Positions 48,201 to 58,028 of a DNA stretch of 64,000 nt are shown here, in pieces. Below the pieces are notes generated by a model. That model did not search any database and was not told the DNA's origin. It was given only the letters and a program-made list of their open reading frames with translations. Position 1 is the first letter of the stretch. Each line of letters starts with the position of its first letter. The stretch covers positions 186,001 through 250,000 of the forward strand of contig NZ_PUDR01000003.1 in NCBI RefSeq assembly GCF_003012935.1. The letters are read 5' to 3'. Position numbers and translations under genes: made by a program. The stretch is from Pannonibacter carbonis. Lineage in GTDB: Bacteria; Pseudomonadota; Alphaproteobacteria; Rhizobiales; Stappiaceae.

Positions 48201-49247
48201 ATGACCGATGACGTGCTGTTCGAGACAAGGGGCAAGGCCGGGATCATCACGCTGAACCGGCCGCAGGCACTGAACGCCCTGACGCATGAGATGGTGCGGG
48301 CGATCTCTGTGCAGCTGGACGACTGGGAGCACAATCCCTCTGTTGAGCGCATCCTGTTGCGCGGGGCGGGCGAGAAGGCCTTCTGCGCCGGTGGCGACAT
48401 CCGCCAGGTCTATGAGAGCGGCGAAGCGCTGGGCCGCACCGGCAACCCGGAGCAGACCCGGTTCTTTGGCGATGAGTACATCCTCAACGCCCGCATCCAT
48501 GCTTTCGCCAAGCCGTGGATCTCGCTGATCGACGGCATCGTCATGGGCGGTGGCGTTGGCCTGTCGGTGCATGGCAGTCACCGGGTGGGCACGGAAAAGA
48601 CCCTGTTCGCCATGCCGGAAACCGGCATCGGCTTCTTCCCCGATGTCGGCGGCTCCTATTTCCTGCCCCGCCTCAAGTCCGGCATCGGGCTTTACTGCGC
48701 GTTGTCGGCTGCACGGCTGAAACAGGCCGATGCGCTTTATGCCGGGGTGCTGACCCACACGGTGCCCTCAGCGGCGATTGCAGTCCTGACCGACGCGCTT
48801 GCGGCTGCGGAGGATGTCGAGGCCGTGCTGGCAGCCCATGCGGTGGATCCCGGCCCGGCACCGCTGGCCGCCCATAAGAGCGAGGTCGAGCACATCTTCA
48901 CGCAGCCGACGCTCGCCGCAGTGATGGCGGCGCTTGAGGCGGCGACCGGAGACTTTGCCGAAGGCGCGCGCAAGGCCATTGCGACGAAGTCACCGACCAG
49001 CGTCGCCCTGTCCTTCGAGCAGCTGAAGCGCGGGGCGAGCCTGGCGTTCAATGCCTGCATGCGCATGGAGTACCGGATCGTCAGCGAGATCCTGAAGCAC
49101 CATGACTTCTATGAAGGCGTCCGCGCGGTGCTGATCGACAAGGATAACGCGCCGCGCTGGACGCCGGACCGGCTGGAGCTGGTGGACAGTGCCGCGCTTG
49201 GCGCGTATTTCGAGGAGCCGGCCGGCGGTGACCTGCCGCTGGCCTGA
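48201..49247 (+). CDS. 3-hydroxyisobutyryl-CoA hydrolase
   Basis: A 348-residue crotonase-superfamily hydrolase releasing free 3-hydroxyisobutyrate in valine breakdown. LRGAGEKAFCAGGDIRQVYE supplies the oxyanion hole; MPETGIGFFPDVGGSYFLPR carries the Glu and Asp diagnostic for the hydrolase rather than hydratases. The C-terminal half has the elongated HIBCH form (SLAFNACMRMEYRI, GVRAVLIDKDNAPRW). Thirteen bp after the dehydrogenase, clearly co-transcribed. Confidence 0.92.
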   Translation: MTDDVLFETRGKAGIITLNRPQALNALTHEMVRAISVQLDDWEHNPSVERILLRGAGEKAFCAGGDIRQVYESGEALGRTGNPEQTRFFGDEYILNARIHAFAKPWISLIDGIVMGGGVGLSVHGSHRVGTEKTLFAMPETGIGFFPDVGGSYFLPRLKSGIGLYCALSAARLKQADALYAGVLTHTVPSAAIAVLTDALAAAEDVEAVLAAHAVDPGPAPLAAHKSEVEHIFTQPTLAAVMAALEAATGDFAEGARKAIATKSPTSVALSFEQLKRGASLAFNACMRMEYRIVSEILKHHDFYEGVRAVLIDKDNAPRWTPDRLELVDSAALGAYFEEPAGGDLPLA

Positions 49248-49303
49248 ACCCCTTCCGAAGTACCGCCAGGGTCTGAGCAAGGCCGGCCAACCGGGGCACC
49301 GCC

Positions 49304-49717
49304 ATGATCGTCGCGTTCCAGGATCTCATGAAGAACCGTCCGGCCTGGGCGATTGTGCTGATGTGGTACCTCAGGGCCATGGCGCTGCTGCTGATCGCTG
49401 GCGGCATCATCCATTGGGCCCGCATCATCGGCTTCACCCCCTGGCGCGGCGTGTGGTTCTGGGACATGCCGGTGGAATGGCAGACGGCGACGGTGTTCTT
49501 CGCCGTCCTGGATCTCGTCGCCGCCATCGGCCTTTGGCTGACCGTGTCCTGGGGCACGGTGATGTGGCTGTTCCGGGCGCTCAGCCAGATCGTCATGCAC
49601 ACGGCCTTCTCCGACATCTTCGGCCGTCGGCCGTATGAAATCTCTTTCTACATGCTGACCATCGCGATTTACCTGCTGCTGCTCTACCTGATGGAGCAGG
49701 AACAGAAGAAGCGATAG
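49304..49717 (+). CDS. Small membrane protein, DUF6163-like
   Basis: A 137-residue protein with about four hydrophobic helices (IVLMWYLRAMALLLIAGGII, TATVFFAVLDLVAAIGLWLT, a short Trp-rich segment, and the C-terminal YMLTIAIYLLLLYLM). It ends EQEQKKR. It resembles the conserved Rhizobiales family DUF6163, recognised from general memory. It is embedded between two valine-pathway genes, but nothing in it suggests an enzyme; transporter accessory or unrelated passenger are both possible. Confidence 0.7.
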   Translation: MIVAFQDLMKNRPAWAIVLMWYLRAMALLLIAGGIIHWARIIGFTPWRGVWFWDMPVEWQTATVFFAVLDLVAAIGLWLTVSWGTVMWLFRALSQIVMHTAFSDIFGRRPYEISFYMLTIAIYLLLLYLMEQEQKKR

Positions 49718-49753
49718 GCAGCCCATCCACGACACCTTCCGGGGGGACTGAAC

Positions 49754-50644
49754 ATGACGACGATTGCATTCATCGGCCTTGGCAACATGGGCGGACCGAT
49801 GGCCGCGAACCTGGCCAAGGCAGGCCATCAGGTCACGGGCTTCGATCTCAGCGAAGACGCCAAGGCGCGTCTGGTGGCCGCCGGTGGCCACGCCGTGGCG
49901 ACGGTCGCCGAAGCCGTCACGGGCGCCGATGTTGTCGTCTCCATGTTGCCCGCCGGCAAGCATGTCCGCTCGGTCTACACCGGCCCTGACGGTGTCATCG
50001 CCAATGCGCCGAAGGGGGCGCTGCTGATCGACAGCTCGACCATTGACGTCGACAGCGCCCGTGCCGTCGCAGAGGCTGCCAAGGCAGCCGGCATGCTGAT
50101 GGTCGATGCGCCGGTGTCCGGCGGCGTTGGTGGCGCGGCGGCCGGAACCCTGACCTTCATGGTCGGCGGTGAAGCCGAGGCGTTCGAGCGGGCCAAGCCG
50201 ATCCTATCCGCCATGGGCAAGAACATCATCCACGCCGGTGGCGCGGGCACGGGCCAGGCGGCCAAGATCTGCAACAACATGATCCTCGGTATCTCGATGG
50301 TCGCCGTCAGCGAGGCCTTTGTCCTCGCCGAGCGGCTCGGCCTCGATGCGCAGAAGCTGTTTGACATCTCCTCCACGTCGTCCGGCCAGTGCTGGTCGCT
50401 GACCAGCTATTGCCCGGTGCCGGGGCCGGTGGCGACCTCGCCGGCCAACCGTGACTACCAGCCGGGCTTTGCCGCGCAGATGATGCTGAAGGATCTGAAG
50501 CTCGCCCAGGAAGCGGCGCAGTCGTCGGGCGCTGCCACGCCGCTTGGCGCCCAGGCTGCCGCGCTCTACGCCATGTTCTGCAACTCCGGCCACGCCGACG
50601 TGGACTTCTCCGGCATCGTCAAGTACCTGCGCGGCGACGCCTGA
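49754..50644 (+). CDS. mmsB: 3-hydroxyisobutyrate dehydrogenase
   Basis: A 296-residue NAD-dependent dehydrogenase making methylmalonate semialdehyde from 3-hydroxyisobutyrate. The Rossmann opening IAFIGLGNMGGPMAANLAKA, the substrate loop DAPVSGGVGGAAAGTLTFMV and the catalytic Lys in GTGQAAKICNNMILG are complete. Length is normal. Ends the valine operon; followed by a strong terminator. No methylmalonate-semialdehyde dehydrogenase is adjacent. Confidence 0.94.
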   Translation: MTTIAFIGLGNMGGPMAANLAKAGHQVTGFDLSEDAKARLVAAGGHAVATVAEAVTGADVVVSMLPAGKHVRSVYTGPDGVIANAPKGALLIDSSTIDVDSARAVAEAAKAAGMLMVDAPVSGGVGGAAAGTLTFMVGGEAEAFERAKPILSAMGKNIIHAGGAGTGQAAKICNNMILGISMVAVSEAFVLAERLGLDAQKLFDISSTSSGQCWSLTSYCPVPGPVATSPANRDYQPGFAAQMMLKDLKLAQEAAQSSGAATPLGAQAAALYAMFCNSGHADVDFSGIVKYLRGDA

Positions 50645-50671
50645 CGCTCTGCAACGCGCTTTGATCTCTGG

Positions 50672-50715
50672 AACGGGCCGTTTCGCTGCTGTTGCGAAAC
50701 GGCCCGTTTTGCTTT
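50672..50715 (+). terminator. Rho-independent terminator of the valine operon
   Basis: AACGGGCCGTTTCGC pairs perfectly over 15 bp with GCGAAACGGCCCGTT around a 7-base loop, followed by TTGCTTTG, 27 bases after the mmsB stop codon. Confidence 0.93.
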
Positions 50716-50733
50716 GTCCAGACCAACAACTTT

Positions 50734-50871
50734 CGTCATGCCATGGCTTGACCATGGCATCCACGCCGTTCCCTCGCAGCGCGGGAGGCTTATCGACGAG
50801 GATTGTCGTGGACGCACGGCGCTGGCCGAGACGTCACGGCATGGATGCCATGGTCGAGCCATGGCATGACG
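50734..50871. repeat. Interspersed palindromic element, type 4, single copy
   Basis: 138 bp with 30-bp arms (50734-50763 and 50842-50871) matching at 29 positions. Each arm begins CGTCATGCCATGGC and contains an inner CCATGG palindrome. It is the solitary relative of the tandem array at 42142-42937. Located directly after the mmsB terminator. Confidence 0.88.
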
Positions 50872-51195
50872 ACGGAGGGAGAGGGGAGGGCGATCAGGGT
50901 CCGGCGAAGCTTTACCGGTGAACTCCCTTTTGCAGAAACATTTCGGAAAAAATGCGAGCGCTCCAAACCCGCGCTGTGGGCGAGATGTGGACGGGTTCGC
51001 GCGGCAGCCAGCAAAGTGCAAGCATTCCTGCGGCTTATCGCAAAACCCAGCGAAATCGCTGCTAAAAGTCTCGGAAACTTCTTAACTGACGATTCAGTGT
51101 GTCTTTTAAGCGGATTTTAGAAGCGCGCCTGTATGTTGACCTCAAGGTGGGAAAAATATCCATCGGAAGACAGGTAGAAATAGAGGCGCAAACAA
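50872..51195. promoter_or_regulatory. Upstream region of ldtR
   Basis: 324 bases without a gene, AT-rich toward its 3' half, presumably with the ldtR promoter (TTGACC at 51136 is a possible -35). I could not define an operator. Confidence 0.4.
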
Positions 51196-51708
51196 ATGAT
51201 CTCAGCAACCAGAGCTGTGGACGCCGCTGTGCAGGCTGAAAAGGACGCGGACATCAAGCCGCTGTACCTCGAAGCACTGACACTCGTCGAAAGACTTCAC
51301 CGGCGTCTGCTTGACGTTATCAAGGATGAGTTCGACCGCATGGGCCGTTCGGATGTCAACAGCGTGCAGGCGTTGCTGCTGTTCAACATCGGCGACAGCG
51401 AACTGACGGCTGGCGAACTCCGCACCCGTGGCTACTACCTCGGTTCGAACGTTTCCTACAATCTGAAGAAACTGGTCGAGACCGGCTACATCCATCATCA
51501 GCGCTCGCGCATGGACCGCCGTTCGGTCCGCGTTAGCCTGACGCCGAAGGGCGCGGAAGTGGCCCGGATCGTCAATGACCTCTACGAGCGGCACATCCTG
51601 TCGGTCGAGCAGGTCGGCGAAATCGGCGCGGACGACTTCACGATGCTCAACAAGGCGCTGCGTCGCCTGGAGCGCTTCTGGACCGACCAGATCCTCTATC
51701 GGCTCTGA
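51196..51708 (+). CDS. ldtR: MarR-family transcriptional regulator LdtR
   Basis: A 170-residue winged-helix regulator. DVNSVQALLLFNIGDSELTA starts the DNA-binding domain; LRTRGYYLGSNVSYNLKKLV is the recognition helix region and RSRMDRRSVRVSLTPKGAEV the wing. This matches LdtR, described in Liberibacter and Sinorhizobium as activator of an L,D-transpeptidase gene; an L,D-transpeptidase gene follows here on the same strand after a terminator. Likely role: tuning 3-3 peptidoglycan crosslinks under osmotic stress. Confidence 0.88.
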   Translation: MISATRAVDAAVQAEKDADIKPLYLEALTLVERLHRRLLDVIKDEFDRMGRSDVNSVQALLLFNIGDSELTAGELRTRGYYLGSNVSYNLKKLVETGYIHHQRSRMDRRSVRVSLTPKGAEVARIVNDLYERHILSVEQVGEIGADDFTMLNKALRRLERFWTDQILYRL

Positions 51709-51754
51709 GCCGAAGGCTGACGTCCGTTCCCCCCGCGAGCCATGCGTCTGCCGC

Positions 51755-51780
51755 AACGCCGCCCTCCAAAGGGCGGCGTT
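51755..51780 (+). terminator. Terminator after ldtR
   Basis: AACGCCGCCC pairs perfectly with GGGCGGCGTT around TCCAAA, 46 bases after the ldtR stop; CGCCTTTG follows. It separates ldtR and ldtP into independent transcripts. Confidence 0.8.
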
Positions 51781-52092
51781 CGCCTTTGCGCTGCGGCATG
51801 ACATGTTTCAGCCACAAAACCCTGACTATCTGATGCTGACGACATGCGGGTGTCCGTCACCTTGCAAGCGCAACTCCGGCCTTTTGATGTTGCTGTTGTT
51901 AAGCGGCTCGTCAGCACTTGCGTTGTAGGGTCGGACATCCGGGCAACAAGCCGGGGCCTGAAAGCAGGACCTGATTGCCGGTTGGGCGCAGCACGGCGGG
52001 ACACCGTCTGCCACCAGAACCGGGGCGTGTTGTCGTCAGAACGCGGTGAGATCGCCCGGCGGGCGATGCTTGGGGCATAAGGAGCGGTGCGG
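51781..52092. promoter_or_regulatory. ldtR-ldtP intergenic region
   Basis: 312 bases with no supportable gene. It must contain the ldtP promoter and probably LdtR sites; the AT-rich stretch at 51880-51910 is the best candidate. I could not define a site. Confidence 0.4.
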
Positions 52093-53382
52093 GTGTTTTT
52101 GCGTCAGGAAAAGAAGCAGTCGGGTCGTTCGGTGAAGGCGATTGCGTTTGCCGCCCTTGCAGGGCTCGGGCTCGGCGCCGGCATCAGCACCGTTCAGGCG
52201 CAGACGCCGCTGGAAGCGTTGCAGCAGTACAACCAGCGCGCCGAATGGGAAGACAAGTTTGACGCGACGCTGGAAAGCCTCGACGCGATCAAGACGTCGA
52301 CGCCGATCCTGTCCGCCGGCACCGCCGAATATATCACCGGCGCCATCAACCAGTACGCGATGATTGTCCAGCGCGGTGGCTGGGGGCAGGTGCCGTCGAG
52401 CAATCGCCCGCTGCGCATCGGGGCACAGGATAGCGCCGTGACCGACCTGCGCCGCCGCCTGATGGCCTCCGGCGACCTTGAGCAGACCGCAGGCCTCTCT
52501 GACACATTTGATTCCTATGTCGATGCAGCTGTGCGCCGGTTCCAGGTCCGTCATGGTCTGATCCCGGATGGGTCCGTTGGTCAGACGACGCTCGTTGCAT
52601 TGAATGTGCCGGCGGAAGTGCGCCTGCGCCAGCTCGAGACCAATCTGGTGCGCCTGCGCTCCATGTCCGGCTTCCTCGGCGACCGCTACGTGATGGTCAA
52701 CATCCCCGCCGCAGAGATCGAGGCGGTCGAGAATGGCCGCGTCCGCTCGCGCCATACGGCAGTGGTCGGCAAGATCGACCGGCAGACGCCGATCCTCAAT
52801 TCCAAGATCTACGAGATCAACTTCAACCCGTACTGGACCGTGCCGGTGTCGATCATCCGCAAGGACCTGATCCCGAAAATGAAGCAGGATCCCCAGTACC
52901 TGGCCAAGAACAAGATCCGCATCTTCGACTGGAAGAACAACGAGCTGGCATGGCAGCAGATCGACTGGAACACCGAAGAGGCGACCCGGTACCAGTTCCG
53001 TCAGGAACCGGGCGAGATCAACTCCATGGGCTCCATGAAGCTGAACTTCCACAACACGCATCAGGTCTATCTGCACGACACCCCGTCCAAGTCGCTGTTC
53101 GGCACAGACAACCGCTTCCATTCCTCCGGCTGCGTGCGCGTCCAGAACGTGCGCGATCTGGTTAGCTGGATGCTGGAATCGACCACGCCGGACTGGAGCC
53201 GTGGCCGCGTCGACGAAACCATCCGCAGCGGCCTGCGTGAGGATGTGAAGCTGAAGACCCAGGTGCCGCTTTATCTCACCTACATCACGGCCTGGACGAA
53301 CGAGGACGGCATCGTCCACTTCCGCGAGGACATCTACAACCGCGACGGCCTCTACGGTGGCGACGTCGCCGGGTTGCAGTAA
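52093..53382 (+). CDS. ldtP: L,D-transpeptidase (YkuD family)
   Basis: A 429-residue periplasmic enzyme making 3-3 crosslinks or attaching proteins to peptidoglycan. A leader ending near VQA-QTPLEA is followed by a PG_binding_1 domain (AVTDLRRRLMASGDL to IPDGSVGQTTLVALN) and the YkuD domain with catalytic His343 and Cys347 in RFHSSGCVRVQNVRD. GTG 52093 is preferred over the in-frame GTG at 52087, because the AAGGAG site ends at 52084 and needs about eight bases of spacing. Paired with ldtR upstream. Confidence 0.9.
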   Translation: MFLRQEKKQSGRSVKAIAFAALAGLGLGAGISTVQAQTPLEALQQYNQRAEWEDKFDATLESLDAIKTSTPILSAGTAEYITGAINQYAMIVQRGGWGQVPSSNRPLRIGAQDSAVTDLRRRLMASGDLEQTAGLSDTFDSYVDAAVRRFQVRHGLIPDGSVGQTTLVALNVPAEVRLRQLETNLVRLRSMSGFLGDRYVMVNIPAAEIEAVENGRVRSRHTAVVGKIDRQTPILNSKIYEINFNPYWTVPVSIIRKDLIPKMKQDPQYLAKNKIRIFDWKNNELAWQQIDWNTEEATRYQFRQEPGEINSMGSMKLNFHNTHQVYLHDTPSKSLFGTDNRFHSSGCVRVQNVRDLVSWMLESTTPDWSRGRVDETIRSGLREDVKLKTQVPLYLTYITAWTNEDGIVHFREDIYNRDGLYGGDVAGLQ

Positions 53383-53399
53383 GCGGGATGAACGAAAGA

Positions 53400-53426
53400 G
53401 GGCCGGGTTTTCCGGCCCTTTGCTTT
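53400..53426 (+). terminator. Rho-independent terminator of ldtP
   Basis: GGGCCGG-GTTTT-CCGGCCC followed by TTTGCTTTT, 17 bases after the ldtP stop codon. Confidence 0.93.
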
Positions 53427-53502
53427 TGGGAGCCCGCTCCCATGTCACCCCGGCCAAGCGCAGCGCGAGCCGGGGCCTGTCCGCTTTCAGAGCCGTCCCA
53501 AC

Positions 53503-53612
53503 CGCGCTGTCCCGGCCTTGAGCCGGGACCTGTAAGGAAGGCGATCCACCCAGCCAAGTGGTCAGCCGGAGCGCCAGGGGCACAGGTCCCGGCTCAAGGC
53601 CGGGACAGCGCG
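53503..53612. repeat. Interspersed palindromic element, type 3, perfect copy
   Basis: 110 bp with perfect 31-bp arms (53503-53533 and 53582-53612) containing CCCGGCCTTGAGCCGGGACC. Same arm family as 35435-36048 but a different, shorter interior. Immediately to the left (53445-53475) is a half-arm of type 2, so two element families abut here. Confidence 0.88.
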
Positions 53613-53792
53613 GGGTGGGGCTGAAGGTGAGTGTGGCTGTCCCATGCGCACGGTCTTACGTTGCGGAAAGGGAAGGCCAGTCAATGTGAGTTTCCGGTCC
53701 CCGCTGCCGGGTCTGGTCACCGGTTCATCCCCTCGCGGCTGGAGTTGCCCTTTGCTAGGATGGAGCACGTCCGGAATCAGGAGCGCGGCGCC

Positions 53793-53987
53793 ATGCCAGG
53801 GCAAAACGGGGAAGTCTATTTCGAGTTCGTGCCCATCGGGCGGCAGGTGAAGGTGGTGGCAATCGACGCGGCCTCCGGGGTTGAGGTCAGCATCATCGGT
53901 CCGAGTGCGGCTACGCAGCGTGACCTCGAAAGCGTTGCCTTGCGCAAACTGCAGAAGCGCATGGCGGATCTCGCCGGCGAGGGCTGA
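53793..53987 (+). CDS. Small conserved protein, DUF6898-like
   Basis: A 64-residue protein, NGEVYFEFVPIGRQVKVVAI followed by DAASGVEVSIIGPSAATQRD and a helical tail. It resembles the short alphaproteobacterial family DUF6898, of unknown function, recognised from memory. ATG 53793 is preferred: AGGAG ends nine bases upstream; ATG 53760 would add 11 residues. It stands alone 228 bp before glyA. A weak hairpin with TTTT follows at 54005-54026. Confidence 0.7.
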   Translation: MPGQNGEVYFEFVPIGRQVKVVAIDAASGVEVSIIGPSAATQRDLESVALRKLQKRMADLAGEG

Positions 53988-54215
53988 GCGCTAACGCGGC
54001 AAATGCCGCCATGCGTGCGGCCTTTTCCCGGCCATGTCGGATCATGGCAGAGCTGTGACGGTTGGCCACTTGGTTCACGGGGAGGGCTATGCTAATTGCT
54101 TGGCTCCCAAACGGGCTGTGCGACCGGTGAGCGAGCCGCCGCGCAGATGCAAGGCCAGTCAAGCCTGCCGGCCCCCGGATCCCGATGCCCTGTGCTCGCT
54201 GAAAAGGACCACGCC

Positions 54216-55529
<1,314 letters not shown>

Positions 55530-55600
55530 GGGTTCTGATCGCGCGAGGCCAGCTCTGGCCTCGCCGCTTCGAATCTGGTCCTATCGGCCTCATCAAAGGT

Positions 55601-55625
55601 CCGCGCCGCAGGGCGCGGGCTTTTT
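55601..55625 (+). terminator. Rho-independent terminator after glyA
   Basis: CCGCGCC-GCAG-GGCGCGG followed by GCTTTTTGCG, 71 bases after the glyA stop. A separate near-perfect palindrome GCGAGGCCAGCTCTGGCCTCGC-type hairpin stands at 55543-55564. Confidence 0.85.
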
Positions 55626-55659
55626 GCGTTTGAAACGCGGCTGACCTGTCCTATCAAGG

Positions 55660-55684
55660 GCCGAGCCCCGAGGCGGGCCTCGGC
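55660..55684 (+). terminator. Second hairpin upstream of nrdR
   Basis: GCCGAGCCC pairs with GGG-C-CTCGGC (one bulged C), followed by TTTCG. Both this hairpin and the preceding one are introduced by the same CCTATC word and an AAGG run. It ends 31 bases before the nrdR start. Confidence 0.6.
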
Positions 55685-55715
55685 TTTCGTGGACACGACA
55701 AACGGGAGTTTCCCC

Positions 55716-56192
55716 ATGCGCTGCCCCTTCTGTGGCGGAGACGAGACACAGGTCAAGGACTCGCGTCCGACCGAGGACAACACCGCCATCCGCCGGCGAC
55801 GCGTGTGTTCGACCTGCGGTGGCCGATTCACCACCTTCGAGCGGGTGCAGCTGCGCGAGCTGATGGTGGTCAAACGCTCCGGCCGCCGGGTGCCCTTCGA
55901 CCGGGAGAAGCTGATGCGCTCCGTCGAGACGGCCGTGCGCAAGCGTCCCGTCGATCCGGAGCGGATCGAGCGCATGGTCAGCGGCATCGTGCGCCAGCTG
56001 GAAAGCACGGGCGAGGGCGAGGTGACCAGCGAGGTCATCGGCACCCATGTCATGGAGGGGCTGAAGAACATCGACAGCGTCGCCTATGTGCGCTTTGCCT
56101 CGGTTTACAAGAATTTCCGCGAGGCCAAGGACTTCGAGGCCCTGATCGGCGAGCTGAACAACCCGGCCGCAGGTCCGCTGGAGGACGAGTGA
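55716..56192 (+). CDS. nrdR: Transcriptional repressor NrdR
   Basis: A 158-residue ATP/dATP-sensing repressor of ribonucleotide reductase genes. The N-terminal zinc ribbon is [20 protein letters not shown] ... [15 protein letters not shown], followed by the ATP-cone ([20 protein letters not shown]). ATG 55716 starts the invariant MRCPFC. Its stop overlaps the ribD GTG by four bases. nrdR-rib-nusB is the usual alphaproteobacterial order after glyA. Confidence 0.96.
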   Translation: MRCPFCGGDETQVKDSRPTEDNTAIRRRRVCSTCGGRFTTFERVQLRELMVVKRSGRRVPFDREKLMRSVETAVRKRPVDPERIERMVSGIVRQLESTGEGEVTSEVIGTHVMEGLKNIDSVAYVRFASVYKNFREAKDFEALIGELNNPAAGPLEDE

Positions 56193-57337
56193 GCAGCGTG
56201 GTGTCAGGAGGGGCGGGGCAGGTCTCGGCCTTCGACGCCAGGGCGATGCGGGCCGCGATCGCGCTGGCCGCGCGCGGACTGGGGCGTGTCTGGCCCAACC
56301 CCTCGGTCGGCGCGCTGATTGTCGCGGGCGAGGGGGCTGAGCGGCGGATTGTTGGGCGCGGCGTCACCGCGCGCCCAGGTGGACCGCATGCCGAAGTCAG
56401 CGCCTTGCGCAGCGCTGGCGAAGCCGCACGCGGGGCCACCGCCTATGTCACGCTGGAGCCCTGTTCGCACTACGGCCGCACGCCGCCCTGTTCGCTGGCG
56501 CTGGTCGAGGCGGGCGTGCGCCGGGTGGTCGTTGGCTGTCTTGATCCCAACCCGCGCGTCTCCGGCCGTGGCATCGCGATCCTGCGCGAGGCCGGTGTGG
56601 ATGTGGTGGCGGGCGTTGAGGAAGAGGCCGCGCGCTGGCTGCATGCGGGACACAATCTGCGCGTGACCGCCATGCGACCGCTGGTGATGCTGAAGCTCGC
56701 TGTCTCTGCCGATGGCGGCATCGGCCGGCACGGGGAGGGGCAGGTGGCGATCACCGGGCCCGAGGCGCGGGCGATGGTGCATGGTCTCCGGGCCAGATAT
56801 GACGCCATTCTGGTCGGCATCGGCACCGTGCTTGCTGATGATCCGGAGCTGACCTGCCGTCTGCCCGGCATGGGCAACCGCTCACCGGTGCGCGTGGTGC
56901 TGGACCGGCAGGCGCGCCTGCCGCTGACGAGCCGGATGGTGCGCGGTGCTGCCGATGTACCGGTGTGGGTGATCGCCGGCAATGACGCGGATCCGGAAAG
57001 GGTCGAGGCGCTGACAGCAGCCGGCGTGCTGGTGATCCGCGTTCCGCCCAGTGACGCGGGCATCGACCCGCTTGTCGCCGTGACGGCGCTGGCCAATCGC
57101 GGCATCACCCGGCTGATGGTGGAGGGCGGGGCGCAGGTGGCTGCCAGTTTCCTCGACGCCGGACTGATCGACGAGGCCTTCATCTTCACCGGACGGCCAA
57201 GCCTTGGGCCCGGCGCAATCCTGCCCTTCGCCGGACGCCCCTTGGCGGCACTGACCGAATGCCCCACTTACCGGCTGGCCGGAACCGCCGTGCATGGCCC
57301 GGACCGGCTGACGCGCCTGGCGCGCAAGGAGATCTGA
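56189..57337 (+). CDS. ribD: Bifunctional riboflavin biosynthesis deaminase/reductase
   Basis: A 382-residue enzyme of riboflavin synthesis. The N-terminal zinc deaminase has [10 protein letters not shown] and [15 protein letters not shown]; the C-terminal reductase has [32 protein letters not shown] and [23 protein letters not shown] 56189, overlapping the nrdR stop (GTGA), is the most economical start; GTGs at 56198/56201 are alternatives. Co-transcribed with nrdR and ribE. Confidence 0.93.
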   Translation: MSSVVSGGAGQVSAFDARAMRAAIALAARGLGRVWPNPSVGALIVAGEGAERRIVGRGVTARPGGPHAEVSALRSAGEAARGATAYVTLEPCSHYGRTPPCSLALVEAGVRRVVVGCLDPNPRVSGRGIAILREAGVDVVAGVEEEAARWLHAGHNLRVTAMRPLVMLKLAVSADGGIGRHGEGQVAITGPEARAMVHGLRARYDAILVGIGTVLADDPELTCRLPGMGNRSPVRVVLDRQARLPLTSRMVRGAADVPVWVIAGNDADPERVEALTAAGVLVIRVPPSDAGIDPLVAVTALANRGITRLMVEGGAQVAASFLDAGLIDEAFIFTGRPSLGPGAILPFAGRPLAALTECPTYRLAGTAVHGPDRLTRLARKEI

Positions 57338-57338
57338 C

Positions 57339-57944
57339 ATGTTCACTGGTATCGTCACCGACGTCGGCGTGATCCGCTCGGTCATCGACATCCCCGCCGG
57401 CAAGCGCACGCGCATTTCCACCGTCTATGACCCGGACGGCATTGACCTCGGCGCCTCCATCGCCTGCGGCGGGCCGTGCCACACGGTGACCGCCAAGGGG
57501 CGCGACGGCGAGGGCAACTGGTTCGAGGTGGAAAGTGGCGCGGAGACCTTGCGCCTGACGACCGCGAAGGACTGGCGCGCGGGCATGCGCCTCAACCTCG
57601 AGCGCTCGCTGTCGCTGGGCACGGAACTGGGCGGCCATCTGGTGCTCGGCCATGTTGACGGGCTGGCGCGCATCGTCACGCGCCGGGATCACCCGGACAG
57701 CGTCTACTACCGCTTTGACACGACGCCCGACTTTGCCCGCTTCATCGCCCGCAAGGGGTCGGTTGCCCTCGATGGCACGTCCCTGACGGTCAACGAGGTC
57801 GAGGGAACCGAGTTTTCCGTGTTCCTCATTCCCCATACCCTCAGCGCCACCACATGGGGGGAACGGCAGGAAGGTGACCACGTTAATCTTGAAGTGGACA
57901 TGATGGCGCGCTATGCCGCGCGCCTTGCCGAATTCGACCGATAG
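57339..57944 (+). CDS. ribE: Riboflavin synthase alpha chain
   Basis: A 201-residue enzyme dismutating two 6,7-dimethyl-8-ribityllumazine molecules. It opens with the invariant MFTGIVTDVGVI and consists of two tandem lumazine-binding barrels, the second marked by LGGHLVLGHVDGLARI and SVALDGTSLTVNEVEGTEFS. AAGGAG precedes the ATG; one base separates it from ribD. Confidence 0.95.
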   Translation: MFTGIVTDVGVIRSVIDIPAGKRTRISTVYDPDGIDLGASIACGGPCHTVTAKGRDGEGNWFEVESGAETLRLTTAKDWRAGMRLNLERSLSLGTELGGHLVLGHVDGLARIVTRRDHPDSVYYRFDTTPDFARFIARKGSVALDGTSLTVNEVEGTEFSVFLIPHTLSATTWGERQEGDHVNLEVDMMARYAARLAEFDR

Positions 57945-57974
57945 GCAGCCCTTCAAGCCGAGGGCTGGACAAAC

Positions 57975-57999
57975 GGGGTCAGGCATGGTTCCTGACCCC
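57975..57999 (+). terminator. Hairpin between ribE and ribH
   Basis: GGGGTCAGG-CATGGTT-CCTGACCCC, a perfect 9-bp stem ending 29 bases before the ribH ATG. No T-run follows (TTACAATC), so attenuation or RNA stabilisation is more likely than full termination. Confidence 0.6.
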
Positions 58000-58028
58000 T
58001 TACAATCTCAAGTGAAAGCGACCGACCG

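Noticed and set aside
53988-54215. Riboswitch upstream of glyA
   Set aside because: I could not identify a known aptamer core (glycine, SAM or THF type) by eye; a covariance-model search would decide.
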